64,000 nucleotides of DNA from JAVVEG01 sp032251455 (GTDB taxonomy: Bacteria; Pseudomonadota; Gammaproteobacteria; Pseudomonadales; Pseudohongiellaceae), in contig JAVVEG010000003.1 of NCBI GenBank assembly GCA_032251455.1, positions 124,001 through 188,000 on the forward strand, given 5' to 3'. Below the pieces are notes generated by a model. The model saw nothing but the letters and a program-made list of their open reading frames with translations, did not search any database and was not told where the DNA came from. A program made the translations under genes and the position numbers. Positions 19,331 through 27,660 of the stretch are shown in pieces; within the stretch, counting starts at the first letter, position 1; every line of letters starts with the position of its first letter.

Positions 19331-20578
19331 ATGACAGACGGGCAGGAACAGGCAGGAGAAGAAAGCAGCGAACTGTTGGCGGTAAAAGGCGTGCGCCTGG
19401 CCGCTGTAGAGAGCCATATCCGCTATCGCAACAGACCGGATCTGGTAGTGATCGAACTGGCCGAGAACACGGAAGTTGCCAGTGTATTTACCCGCAATGC
19501 CTTTTGCGCTGCCCCGGTGATTCTGGCCAGACAACACCTGGCCCTGAACAAGGGCAAGGTGCGCTATCTGCTGACCAATACCGGCAATGCCAATGCCGGC
19601 ACCGGCGAACAGGGTTTGCAGGATGCCCACGCCTGTTGTGCGGCTCTGGCCGAGCTGACCGGAGTACCTGAATCTGCGGTGTTGCCGTTCTCGACTGGAG
19701 TCATTGGTGAACCATTACCGGTAGACAGGCTGGTTGCGGGGCTTCCGGCAGCCCTGGCCAATCTGGCCGCTGACAACTGGGCCTCGGCGGCACAAGGCAT
19801 CATGACCACCGATACCCGGCCCAAGGCGCGCTCACGCCGTCTGGTCCTGGATGACAGCAATCCCGAGCAGGAAATCACCCTCACTGGAATCTGCAAAGGG
19901 GCTGGCATGATACGGCCGGACATGGCCACCATGCTGTGCTACGTAGCGACGGATGCGCGTATCGCACTGGCAGATTTGCAGGCATTGCTGCAGGAGGCCG
20001 TGTCGCATTCGTTCAATCGCATTACGGTGGACGGTGATACCTCGACCAATGATTGCTGTGTGCTGGCAGCAACCGGCGCCAGCGGCATTGTGGTCAGACA
20101 GTCCGATCACACCCGGTATGCGCGCTTTGCTGCGGCACTCAATGCCCTGGTGCTGGAACTGGCCAAGGATATCATTCGCGATGCGGAAGGCGCCGGGAAA
20201 TTTGTTACTGTTCAGGTGCTGGAAGGCAGGGACAGCGAGGAGTGCCTGCGCGTAGCCTATGCCATTGCCGAATCGCCCCTGGTGAAAACCGCATTGGCGG
20301 CTTCGGATCCGAACTGGGGACGTATTCTGGCTGCGATTGGTCGAGCCGGCCTGGCAGAATTGGATGTCAACCGGGTTACCCTGATGCTGGGAGAGGTGGT
20401 CATAGCGGAGAACGGCATGCGGGCAACAGGCTACACGGAAGCGGCTGGGCAACAGCTCATGAATGAAGACAAGATCACGATTACAGTCAAACTGGCCAGG
20501 GGTAAGGCCCGGGAAACAGTTTGGACTTCCGATCTGACTGAGGAATACGTGCGCATCAACGCCAGTTACCGCAGTTGA
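19331..20578 (+). CDS. argJ: Bifunctional ornithine acetyltransferase / N-acetylglutamate synthase ArgJ
   Basis: Arginine biosynthesis enzyme that transfers acetyl from N-acetylornithine to glutamate. The autocleavage region KGAGMIRPDMATMLCYV is intact; the family cleaves before the Thr of ATML to give alpha and beta chains and an N-terminal nucleophile. A second family motif, DPNWGRILAAIGRAG, is also present. Length is 415 residues. Whether it has both activities or only the second cannot be told from sequence. Confidence 0.95.
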   Translation: MTDGQEQAGEESSELLAVKGVRLAAVESHIRYRNRPDLVVIELAENTEVASVFTRNAFCAAPVILARQHLALNKGKVRYLLTNTGNANAGTGEQGLQDAHACCAALAELTGVPESAVLPFSTGVIGEPLPVDRLVAGLPAALANLAADNWASAAQGIMTTDTRPKARSRRLVLDDSNPEQEITLTGICKGAGMIRPDMATMLCYVATDARIALADLQALLQEAVSHSFNRITVDGDTSTNDCCVLAATGASGIVVRQSDHTRYARFAAALNALVLELAKDIIRDAEGAGKFVTVQVLEGRDSEECLRVAYAIAESPLVKTALAASDPNWGRILAAIGRAGLAELDVNRVTLMLGEVVIAENGMRATGYTEAAGQQLMNEDKITITVKLARGKARETVWTSDLTEEYVRINASYRS

Positions 20579-20632
20579 ACAGGTTTGCGTTTGGCTAAGG
20601 TATTTTTACAAAAGGTAGAGAGGGGGACAGAA

Positions 20633-21559
20633 TTGCTTCACGTGGCAGTGGGTGTAATTCGCAATGAAGAGGGTGCGGTGTTGATTGCCCAGCGCGCCAG
20701 GGACAGTCATCAGGGCGGGCTCTGGGAATTTCCGGGCGGCAAGATCGAGGCCGATGAAAACGTCACCGAAGCCCTGGCCAGAGAACTGGCTGAGGAGCTG
20801 GGTATTCAGGTGCAGGCACAATCTCCTTTGTGCCAGATCGCACATGATTACGGTGACAGGTCGGTGTTGCTTGATGTCTGGTCTGTGGACCGCTTTGCCG
20901 GAACTCCGCAGGGCCTGGAAAAACAGCCATTGCGCTGGTTGCCGGTCGATCAACTGCAGGCTGCTGAGTTTCCACAGGCCAATCGGGCCATTATCCGCCG
21001 ACTCAAACTACCGGAAATGATAGCCATTTCCGGTGATGCCGAAGATGAACAGAATTTCCACGATCGTTTCGAGCAGGTTCTGGCGCTGGGGTTGAAGCTG
21101 GTCTATTTGCGGGTCAAGGAGCTGAGCGAAGAGGGTTTGCGCCAACGTGCCCAGCGCTGCGCCCAGCTTTGCCAAATCTACAATGCCGCGTTTGTGCTCA
21201 ATGCTGATCCTGAACTGGCCATCGAATGCGGTGCCAGCGGCTTTCATGCCAACTCGCAGCTGTTGTTGGCAAGCAATGAACGACCGGTTCCCGATACCAT
21301 GCTGTTTGGTGCTTCCTGCCATGATGAGCAGCAGGTAAGGCATGCCATGGCCATTGGGGCGGATTATCTGTTCCTTTCTCCCGTGCTGGCAACGGACTCA
21401 CATCCCGGGCGCAAACCTTTGGGCTGGGAACAGTTTGGCAGGCTCTGTGGCATCAGCACTGTGCCCGTCTACGCGCTTGGCGGCATGAAAGAAGAGCATC
21501 TGGCGCTTTGTAAGCGGCATGGGGCTTTGGGCCTGGCAGCAATTGGTGCGTTCTGGTAA
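20633..21559 (+). CDS. Nudix hydrolase (MutT-like) fused to a ThiE-like domain
   Basis: Two-domain protein. The N-terminal half carries a complete Nudix box (GGKIEADENV...RELAEELG, glycine-x5-glutamate-x7-RELxEELG pattern), as in MutT, which removes 8-oxo-dGTP. The C-terminal half (about residues 135-308) is a TIM-barrel domain like thiamine phosphate synthase (GADYLFLSPV, ALGGM) but with changed catalytic positions (for example LNAD in place of the usual ND). Such fusions are known in gammaproteobacteria, including the equivalent locus in Pseudomonas. TTG 20633 is chosen because a GAGAGGGGG site lies 6 bases upstream; the frame is open back to TTG 20585. Confidence 0.85.
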   Translation: MLHVAVGVIRNEEGAVLIAQRARDSHQGGLWEFPGGKIEADENVTEALARELAEELGIQVQAQSPLCQIAHDYGDRSVLLDVWSVDRFAGTPQGLEKQPLRWLPVDQLQAAEFPQANRAIIRRLKLPEMIAISGDAEDEQNFHDRFEQVLALGLKLVYLRVKELSEEGLRQRAQRCAQLCQIYNAAFVLNADPELAIECGASGFHANSQLLLASNERPVPDTMLFGASCHDEQQVRHAMAIGADYLFLSPVLATDSHPGRKPLGWEQFGRLCGISTVPVYALGGMKEEHLALCKRHGALGLAAIGAFW

Positions 21560-21568
21560 GGGCTGGTT

Positions 21569-21763
21569 TCATGACCAGTCTTGTTCATCATCCACATCTG
21601 GAGCCACAGGTTCACCAGCAATGGTGAAACCTTCCTGTGCCCATTCACCAAAATCGATCAGTTGACATCGTTTGGAGCAAAACGGACGGTAGGGGCTGGT
21701 CTCATTCCAGACCACTATCTCCTTGCAGGTGGGGCAGTTGACTTTCAGTTCTCGTGCAGACAT
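21569..21763 (-). CDS. yacG: DNA gyrase inhibitor YacG (zinc finger)
   Basis: Small 64-residue zinc protein. The four zinc ligands are in the pattern CPTC (near residue 10) and CSKRC (near 29), followed by the conserved CQLIDFGEWA block. E. coli YacG binds GyrB and inhibits gyrase. Its ATG overlaps the coaE stop (ATGA), so the two are translationally coupled, the common gammaproteobacterial arrangement. Confidence 0.93.
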   Translation of the reverse strand: MSARELKVNCPTCKEIVVWNETSPYRPFCSKRCQLIDFGEWAQEGFTIAGEPVAPDVDDEQDWS

Positions 21764-22389
21764 CAGGTTCGCAATCCAGCCAGTTGAAGATAGTGATGGT
21801 GCAGGGTTTTTACCTGGGCCGCAAGATGTTGCAGATCCCGATCGTTGACCAGAATATCATCAGCCTGGGCCCGACGCTGCTCCCGGCTCAGCTGCGTAGC
21901 CATTATCCGGTCGACAGCCTCATTGCTGATCTCGTCCCTGGCGCTGGTGCGTTGGCGCTGAATCGATTCTGGGACATCTATCAGCAGAACCCGGTCGACC
22001 ATCCGGTCTTGCCCGGTTTCAAACAACAGCGGTGAAGAAAGTATGACGTAAGGGGAGTCGGCCTGCTCTATCTGCCTGCCGATCTCTGCCTGGATCAAGG
22101 GGTGCAGCAGAGACTCCAGCCAGTGCTTGTCTTCAGGTCTGGAGAAAATCCGGGCGCGCAGCGATTTGCGGTCCAGGCTGCCATCAGGCAGCAGAATATC
22201 TGCACCAAAATGAGCGGCAATGCTCAGCAGTGCCGGGCTGCCGGGTGTGACCACTTGTCGGGAAACCAGGTCGGCATCCACCACCGTAATGCCCTGGCTG
22301 GCAAATAAATCGCTGGCGGCAGTCTTGCCACTGCCGATACCCCCGGTCAGCCCCAGGACAAAAAGGTGGCGGGTGGAGTCCTTCACCAT
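21763..22389 (-). CDS. coaE: Dephospho-CoA kinase CoaE
   Basis: Last step of coenzyme A biosynthesis, phosphorylating the ribose 3' hydroxyl. The P-loop GLTGGIGSGKT lies at residues 13-23 and the family motif VDADLVSRQVV follows. Length 208 is normal. The start overlaps the pilD stop by 7 bases, linking it to the pilus biogenesis operon as in Pseudomonas. Confidence 0.95.
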   Translation of the reverse strand: MVKDSTRHLFVLGLTGGIGSGKTAASDLFASQGITVVDADLVSRQVVTPGSPALLSIAAHFGADILLPDGSLDRKSLRARIFSRPEDKHWLESLLHPLIQAEIGRQIEQADSPYVILSSPLLFETGQDRMVDRVLLIDVPESIQRQRTSARDEISNEAVDRIMATQLSREQRRAQADDILVNDRDLQHLAAQVKTLHHHYLQLAGLRT

Positions 22390-23282
22390 TGCCCACCCAG
22401 GGTCAAGGCGATCAATTGTTCACCCCAGAGCAGGGTAATGAAACCTGCCAGGGCCAGATAGGGACCAAAGGGAATGGGGATGTTGCGATCATGGCCACGA
22501 AACAGCAACAGGAAAATACCGATCACGGCCCCGGACAGCGAGGAGAGAAGCACAATACTCAACAGGCTTTGCCAGCCGAGCCAGGCACCCAGCACCGCCA
22601 GTAACTTGAAGTCGCCATAACCCATGCCTTCCCGCCCGGTGAGCAGACGGAACAGGTGGTAGATGGACCACAGGCAGAGATAACCGGCAGCCGCGCCAAT
22701 GATTGCATCGGAGGCACTGGCAAATCCCGGCAGCAGGGTATTGACCAGCAGTCCCAGCCAGAGCAGGGGCAGGGTGATATTGTCGGGCAGCAGTTGGTGG
22801 TCAAAATCGATCAGGGTAAGGGCCAGCAATGACCAGCTCAGGACCAGGGCGTACAGGGTCAACCACTGCGGACCCAGTTGCCAGGCAACGAGACCGGACA
22901 TCACGCCACTGAGAGCTTCGATAAGGGGGTAACGTGGCGAGATGGGTGCTGAGCAGGCCGCACATTTGCCGCGCAGCAGGAAATAGCTCAACAGCGGGAT
23001 GTTTGCCCAGACACGTACCGGGTTTTTGCAATGCGGACAATGTGAATCCGGCTTGGCCAGGTCGAAACGGGTGAATTCGGCCATGACCATGGGTTTGCTG
23101 ACCTGGGTCGGGTCCAGTTCCAGAAACTCGATGCATTGTTGCCGCCATTCCCTTTGCAACATGATCGGCAAACGGTAGATCACGACATTGAGGAAGCTGC
23201 CAACCATCAGGCCCAGCACGATGGCCAGACCGATCAACGCCGGCATACTGGTTTGCAACAGATCAATTAAAGCCATTGACAC
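22383..23282 (-). CDS. pilD: Prepilin peptidase / N-methyltransferase PilD
   Basis: Inner-membrane aspartic peptidase (family A24) that cleaves the type III signal of prepilins and methylates the new N-terminal Phe. The cytoplasmic four-cysteine domain is seen (CPHC and CAAC). The two catalytic aspartates are in the expected places, LIDFDHQLLPD and GYGDFKLLA. About eight membrane segments and 299 residues. Substrates here would be the two pilins at 26739 and 27249 and any type II secretion pseudopilins. Confidence 0.95.
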   Translation of the reverse strand: MSMALIDLLQTSMPALIGLAIVLGLMVGSFLNVVIYRLPIMLQREWRQQCIEFLELDPTQVSKPMVMAEFTRFDLAKPDSHCPHCKNPVRVWANIPLLSYFLLRGKCAACSAPISPRYPLIEALSGVMSGLVAWQLGPQWLTLYALVLSWSLLALTLIDFDHQLLPDNITLPLLWLGLLVNTLLPGFASASDAIIGAAAGYLCLWSIYHLFRLLTGREGMGYGDFKLLAVLGAWLGWQSLLSIVLLSSLSGAVIGIFLLLFRGHDRNIPIPFGPYLALAGFITLLWGEQLIALTLGGQW

Positions 23283-23337
23283 ATTCCCTGATGACGATCC
23301 CGTGACATTGTATTGCTCCTGGCTGGATGCAAATGCT

Positions 23338-24558
23338 TCAGATAACCTGGCCCAGCTGGAAAATGGGCAGGTACATGGCGATCATCAGGCCGCCAATGAG
23401 CGTACCCAGCACGGACATGATTATCGGTTCCAGCAGACTGGTCAGGCTGTCAACGGCTGTGTCCACTTCCGCCTCGTAATAACTGGCGCATTTATCCAGC
23501 ATGGCATCCAGCGACCCGGATTCTTCACCAATGCCCACCATCTGGATAATCATGCTGGGAAACAGAGAGGTGTTTCTGATGGCAAAGTTCAATTGCTGTC
23601 CGGCCGTCACATCTTCCTTGATGCGCTGGGTGCCGATGTTGTAAACCACATTGCCGGTAGCGCCGGCAACCGAGCCCAGTGCATCAACCAGTGGCACGCC
23701 GGCGGCAAAGGTGGTGGCCAGAGTCCGGGTAAAGCGGGCATAACAGGATTTTTCAATGATGGGTCCGATAATGGGAATTTTCAGCATCAGCCGGTCTACC
23801 CCATCGGCAAAAGCCCGGGAACGGATTCTGCCCTCCTTGAACAGGTAGACCAGAATGGCCGCAGCAATGACAACTTTCCACCAGTGGGCGATGGCTATAT
23901 CGGATAGCCCCAGCACAAACAGGGTAAAGGCGGGCAGGTCGGCACCGAAACTGGAGAATGTTTCGGCAAACTGTGGTACCACCTTCACCAGCAGAATCCC
24001 CGTTACGATAATGGCTACCACCACCACCGCAATCGGATAGTTCATGGCCTTTTTGATCTTGGCTTTCAGGGCTTCGGTTTTTTCCTTGTAGGTGGCCACC
24101 CGGTCAAGCATGGTCTCCAGGGCACCTGACTGCTCGCCCGATTCCACCAGATTGCAAAACAGCTCATCAAAATAACGGGGATGCTTGCGAATGGAATCGG
24201 CAAAATTGTTGCCTGCTGCCACATCATCGCGAACAGTGCGGACCAGCTCTGCCATGGAGGCATTTTCCAGGCTGTCAGCGACGATGTCGAAAGACTGCAC
24301 CAAGGGGATGCCGGCTTTCATCATGGTTGCCAGCTGCCGGCTGAAGATGGCGATATCTCCCGGGGTGATTTTCTGTTTGCGGGGGGCCAGCAGATCCCTG
24401 GATTTTTTACGCACCCTGGTGGCGTTGATACCCTGTTTGCGCAACTGTGCCTTGACCAGAGCCTGGCTGGTGCCAGGAATCTCGCCCTTGGTCTTGTTGC
24501 CGTTGCGGTCGGTCCCCTGCCACTGATAAATACGTTGGTTGACGGTTGAGCTTGCCAT
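23338..24558 (-). CDS. pilC: Type IV pilus inner-membrane platform protein PilC
   Basis: Polytopic platform protein that couples the assembly ATPase to pilin insertion. It contains two GspF/PilC repeats of about 120 residues separated by membrane segments (for example YPIAVVVVAIIVTGILLV), and the FSRQLATMMKAGIPLVQSFD signature. Length 406 residues. ATG 24558 is preferred; an upstream TTG (24567) is also in frame. It lies between pilD and pilB. Confidence 0.95.
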   Translation of the reverse strand: MASSTVNQRIYQWQGTDRNGNKTKGEIPGTSQALVKAQLRKQGINATRVRKKSRDLLAPRKQKITPGDIAIFSRQLATMMKAGIPLVQSFDIVADSLENASMAELVRTVRDDVAAGNNFADSIRKHPRYFDELFCNLVESGEQSGALETMLDRVATYKEKTEALKAKIKKAMNYPIAVVVVAIIVTGILLVKVVPQFAETFSSFGADLPAFTLFVLGLSDIAIAHWWKVVIAAAILVYLFKEGRIRSRAFADGVDRLMLKIPIIGPIIEKSCYARFTRTLATTFAAGVPLVDALGSVAGATGNVVYNIGTQRIKEDVTAGQQLNFAIRNTSLFPSMIIQMVGIGEESGSLDAMLDKCASYYEAEVDTAVDSLTSLLEPIIMSVLGTLIGGLMIAMYLPIFQLGQVI

Positions 24559-24613
24559 GATGTTCAAGAGTCCTCGGGCTGTGCTGTCATTGCCAGCAAT
24601 TCCCTGCTTTGGT

Positions 24614-26332
24614 TCAGGTGACGCGGTTGGCTTCTTCCAGGCTGGTCATGCCATTGGCGACCTTGACCAGGGCTGATTGGCGCAGATTGTTGAAGCCTTC
24701 CTTGCGGGCCTGTTCGGCAATCTCTATGGAGCTGCCATCCCGCATGATAATACGGGAAATCCCATCCGTCACCGGAACTACTTCATAGATTCCGACACGG
24801 CCCTTGTAACCATCGATGCATTTGTCGCAGCCAACGGGGCGGAAAATCTGCACCGCAGGCAGCTGTTCTTCGCTGAAACCGGCTTCCAGCAAGGTACTGG
24901 CCGGCAATTTGATGGCTTGTTTGCATCCTGGGCACAATCTGCGTGCCAGGCGTTGAGCGATGATCAGGGACACTGATGTGGCCAGGTTGAAGGCGGGGAT
25001 ACCCATGTTGCGCAGGCGGGTCAGGGTTTCCGGGGCGTTGTTGGTATGCAGGGTGGACAGCACCAGGTGCCCGGTTTGAGCAGCCTTGATGGCGATTTCT
25101 GCTGTTTCCAGATCCCGTATTTCACCAACCATCAATACATCGGGGTCCTGCCGCAGGAAAGCCCGCAAGGCAGAGGCGAAAGTCAGACCGATGCGGGCAT
25201 TGACGGCCACCTGATTGATCCCTTCCAGATTGATTTCCACCGGATCTTCGGCCGTGGAGATATTGCGCTCGTTGGTGTTGAGGATATTCAAGCCGGTGTA
25301 CAGGGAGACTGTCTTGCCGCTACCGGTGGGGCCGGTGACCAGGATCAGGCCTTGTGATTGCTGCAAAGCCTTCATATACAGGTTTTTCTGATCTTCTTCA
25401 TAGCCCAGGGCATCTATGCCCATTTGCGCACTGCCCGGGTCAAGTATGCGCAGCACGATCTTCTCGCCCCAGAGGGTGGGCAGGGTGTTGACCCGGAAAT
25501 CGATGGCCCGGGTGCGGGACAGCTTCATTTTGATACGCCCGTCCTGTGGCAGCCGTCGTTCGGAAATATCCATTTGCGACATGATCTTGATGCGCGAGGC
25601 AATGCGATTCGCCAGCTGCAGCGGCGGGCGGGCTATTTCCCGCAGAATGCCATCGGCACGATAGCGGATTCGATAGACTTTCTCATAGGGCTCAACATGA
25701 ATGTCGGAAGCCCCCAGGCGAATGGCATCCAGCAGTATCTTGTTGACGAAACGGACTATTGGCGCCTCATCACTGCTTTCCTTGATTTCCTCTTCATTCG
25801 GCTTGCGCTCGGCTTCGATTTCCAGGTTTTCCAGGTCGGCATCGTCAAACATGACCAGATTGCCAACCCCGCCCTCGATTTCTTCAATCAGGGCATCGAT
25901 GGCCTTGGAGAGCTGTTTTTCATCAACCACGATGACATCGGTGGCCAGGCCGGTATGGAACTTGAGTTCATCGAAGGCGCTCAGATTGGTCGGGTCGGAG
26001 GTGGCCAGATAAAGCCTGTTGGCGCGCTTGAACAGAGGCAGTATGCGGTGTTTGCGCAGCAGCTTGGCATCCACCAGATCGCGTGGGCAGTACTGGGTGT
26101 CGAAAGTGGACAGGTCGAGCACGGGCGTGCCGAACTCCTCGGCAGTGATCAGGGCCAGTTGCCAGCTGTCGGCCATCTCTGTGCGCACCAGATGGGTGAT
26201 AAAGGGGATTTTTTCCTGCCGGGCCAGCCTCAGGGCCTCTTCGGCCTGGGTCTGGTTCAGGATACCTTCCTGGACCAGGCGCTTGGCCAGGCCGTTGATG
26301 GTATGTACGCGTTCTTTGATCGGACTGAGCAC
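24614..26332 (-). CDS. pilB: Type IV pilus assembly ATPase PilB
   Basis: Cytoplasmic hexameric secretion ATPase driving pilus extension. The N-terminal domain (about residues 1-150) is of the PilB/GspE type, Walker A GPTGSGKTVSL lies near residue 330, and the C-terminal four-cysteine zinc site CPGC...CDKC is present. The frame is open 150 bases further upstream, but that extension is Arg/His-rich and unlike the family. GTG 26332 gives 572 residues, the usual PilB length, so it is chosen. The start is the least certain point. Confidence 0.93.
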   Translation of the reverse strand: MLSPIKERVHTINGLAKRLVQEGILNQTQAEEALRLARQEKIPFITHLVRTEMADSWQLALITAEEFGTPVLDLSTFDTQYCPRDLVDAKLLRKHRILPLFKRANRLYLATSDPTNLSAFDELKFHTGLATDVIVVDEKQLSKAIDALIEEIEGGVGNLVMFDDADLENLEIEAERKPNEEEIKESSDEAPIVRFVNKILLDAIRLGASDIHVEPYEKVYRIRYRADGILREIARPPLQLANRIASRIKIMSQMDISERRLPQDGRIKMKLSRTRAIDFRVNTLPTLWGEKIVLRILDPGSAQMGIDALGYEEDQKNLYMKALQQSQGLILVTGPTGSGKTVSLYTGLNILNTNERNISTAEDPVEINLEGINQVAVNARIGLTFASALRAFLRQDPDVLMVGEIRDLETAEIAIKAAQTGHLVLSTLHTNNAPETLTRLRNMGIPAFNLATSVSLIIAQRLARRLCPGCKQAIKLPASTLLEAGFSEEQLPAVQIFRPVGCDKCIDGYKGRVGIYEVVPVTDGISRIIMRDGSSIEIAEQARKEGFNNLRQSALVKVANGMTSLEEANRVT

Positions 26333-26738
26333 GGTTGTCGGACCTGCCTGGTATGGGGTGTTTCCCGGTAATTGAAAGTATAGCGTAGCATTGCGCCCGT
26401 TGCCTTGATAGCAATGCCTTGCCCTGAGCTTTGCCCTATGCCTTGATCTATGCCTGGAGTGTGAACCCGCGCACATCAGCAAACTGACGGATACCGACAG
26501 ATACTGACAAAAATTGTCAGATCATTGCCAGTGTTGACTGTGATGGATTTGCCAACTTTGCAGCAAAAATGGCCTGGCCAAACAAGTTTAATAATTTTTC
26601 TATATTTTTTATGTAGTTACAATCTATTTTTCGAAGTTGGCATAACTTGTGTAAGGGTAGTGATTAACCGTTTCACATTTTCTGGCGGGAAAAGACTTGG
26701 CAAGAAACACATTTGAATCAACCAACAGGAGTTTCATC
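26333..26738. promoter_or_regulatory. Divergent control region between pilB and the first pilin gene
   Basis: This 406-base gap separates the pilBCD-coaE-yacG operon (minus strand) from the pilin genes (plus strand). The half next to the pilin gene is distinctly AT-rich (about 26590-26640) with a possible -10 TACAAT near 26616. A good sigma54 -24/-12 element was searched for and not found. A perfect inverted repeat is listed separately. The first 150 bases keep the pilB frame open but are probably non-coding. Confidence 0.4.
26504..26520. repeat. Perfect inverted repeat between pilB and pilA
   Basis: CTGACAA (26504-26510), three A bases, then TTGTCAG (26514-26520): a perfect 7 bp dyad with a 3-base centre. 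Just upstream, related short words (CTGACGG, ATACCGACAG, ATACTGAC) recur, so the surroundings look like degenerate copies. It lies in the divergent pil promoter region and could be an operator or a short hairpin. Confidence 0.5.
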
Positions 26739-27176
26739 ATGCAAATCCAATCACGCAAGCAACAAGGTTTTACCCTGATCGAACTGATGATCGTTGTCGC
26801 CATCATTGGCATTCTGGCTGCGGTGGCGCTGCCGGCTTATCAGACCTATACCCAGCGCGCTGCTTTCTCGGAAGTCATTCTGGCAACCACTCCCTTCAAA
26901 AGTGCTTTTGAAGTTGCTGCCCAGACCGGACGGTTGACCGCCATAGCGGATGCGGATGCAGGTGCTAATGGTATTCCTGCAGCAGTCGGCGCTAACGGTG
27001 TTGTAAACAGTGTCACCATGGCCGATGGGGTAATTACGGCAACCGGGGTTGCAGCCAGCTTTGGCGGTGTTGCACATACTTATATACTGACACCGAATGG
27101 GATTGTTGCACCGATTACCTGGGCAGAAGATGCTGCTGGTAATGTAAGTTCCTGTCTTGCCGTAGGCCTGTGCTGA
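26739..27176 (+). CDS. pilA: Type IV major pilin-like protein (first of two)
   Basis: Prepilin of 145 residues. A short charged leader MQIQSRKQQG is followed by the type III cleavage site G/F and the hydrophobic stretch FTLIELMIVVAIIGILAAVA, with the conserved Glu at position +5. The globular part is low in charge and ends with two cysteines spaced CLAVGLC, which could form a tiny C-terminal disulfide loop. ATG 26739 is set by ACAGGAG at 26725-26731. PilD, PilC and PilB are encoded divergently next door. Which of the two pilins is the major subunit is not certain. Confidence 0.9.
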   Translation: MQIQSRKQQGFTLIELMIVVAIIGILAAVALPAYQTYTQRAAFSEVILATTPFKSAFEVAAQTGRLTAIADADAGANGIPAAVGANGVVNSVTMADGVITATGVAASFGGVAHTYILTPNGIVAPITWAEDAAGNVSSCLAVGLC

Positions 27177-27191
27177 TCAGCAAGCATTCCA

Positions 27192-27227
27192 TACCGCCAG
27201 GAGACTCCCTTGTTTCTTCTGGCGGTA
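27192..27227 (+). terminator. Stem-loop between the two pilin genes
   Basis: A perfect 9 bp stem, TACCGCCAG (27192-27200) with CTGGCGGTA (27219-27227), and an 18-base loop. It starts 15 bases after the first pilin stop and ends 11 bases before the ribosome site of the second pilin. There is no T-run after it. Such intercistronic hairpins commonly stabilise or partly terminate an abundant upstream pilin message, making the first gene more highly expressed; this is inference. Confidence 0.55.
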
Positions 27228-27248
27228 GAATGGGATCGGAGGCTCCCG

Positions 27249-27659
27249 ATGATCAAAAATGAGTCACAATCCGGTTTTACCCTGATTGAGCTGATAATTG
27301 TGGTAGGCATTATCGCAATACTCGCATCAGTTGCTTTCCCCGCCTATCAAACCTATACCCAGCGAACCCGTTTCTCCGAAGTAATTCTTGCTACGGCTCC
27401 CTACAAGATAGCGCTGGAGATTGTTATTCAAAGTGGTAAGGTAAACTCTTTGACGGGACTTGATGCAGGAACCAATGGTATTCCTGTCGGGGCAATAGCA
27501 AGCTCTACCTGGTTGGATTTGGCGACAGTCACTGACGGTGTCATCATTGCAACGGGGAATGCTGGTGTGGATAATCATACTTATACCCTGACGCCGAGTC
27601 TGATCGTGCCAGTTCAGTGGCAGCGGGGTGGTAGCTGTGTCAATGCTGCCATTTGCTAA
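27249..27659 (+). CDS. Second type IV pilin-like protein
   Basis: Prepilin of 136 residues with leader MIKNESQSG, cleavage before Phe, and the segment FTLIELIIVVGIIAILASVA. Residues AYQTYTQR and FSEVILAT match the first pilin, and the same C-terminal cysteine spacing (CVNAAIC) is kept, so the pair arose by duplication. The rest of the globular domain has diverged. GGAGG at 27238-27242 sets the ATG at 27249. It may be a minor pilin or an alternative major subunit. Confidence 0.88.
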   Translation: MIKNESQSGFTLIELIIVVGIIAILASVAFPAYQTYTQRTRFSEVILATAPYKIALEIVIQSGKVNSLTGLDAGTNGIPVGAIASSTWLDLATVTDGVIIATGNAGVDNHTYTLTPSLIVPVQWQRGGSCVNAAIC

Positions 27660-27660
27660 A

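Noticed and set aside
25358..26371. Long open frame (337 codons) on the plus strand within pilB
   Set aside because: It is antisense to the conserved PilB ATPase; its length follows from the codon use of the true gene.
26637..26660. Possible sigma54 promoter (TGGCAT...TTGTG) before the first pilin gene
   Set aside because: The distance between the GG and GC elements is right only if the GC is read as GT, and the TTGC element is missing; too weak to call.
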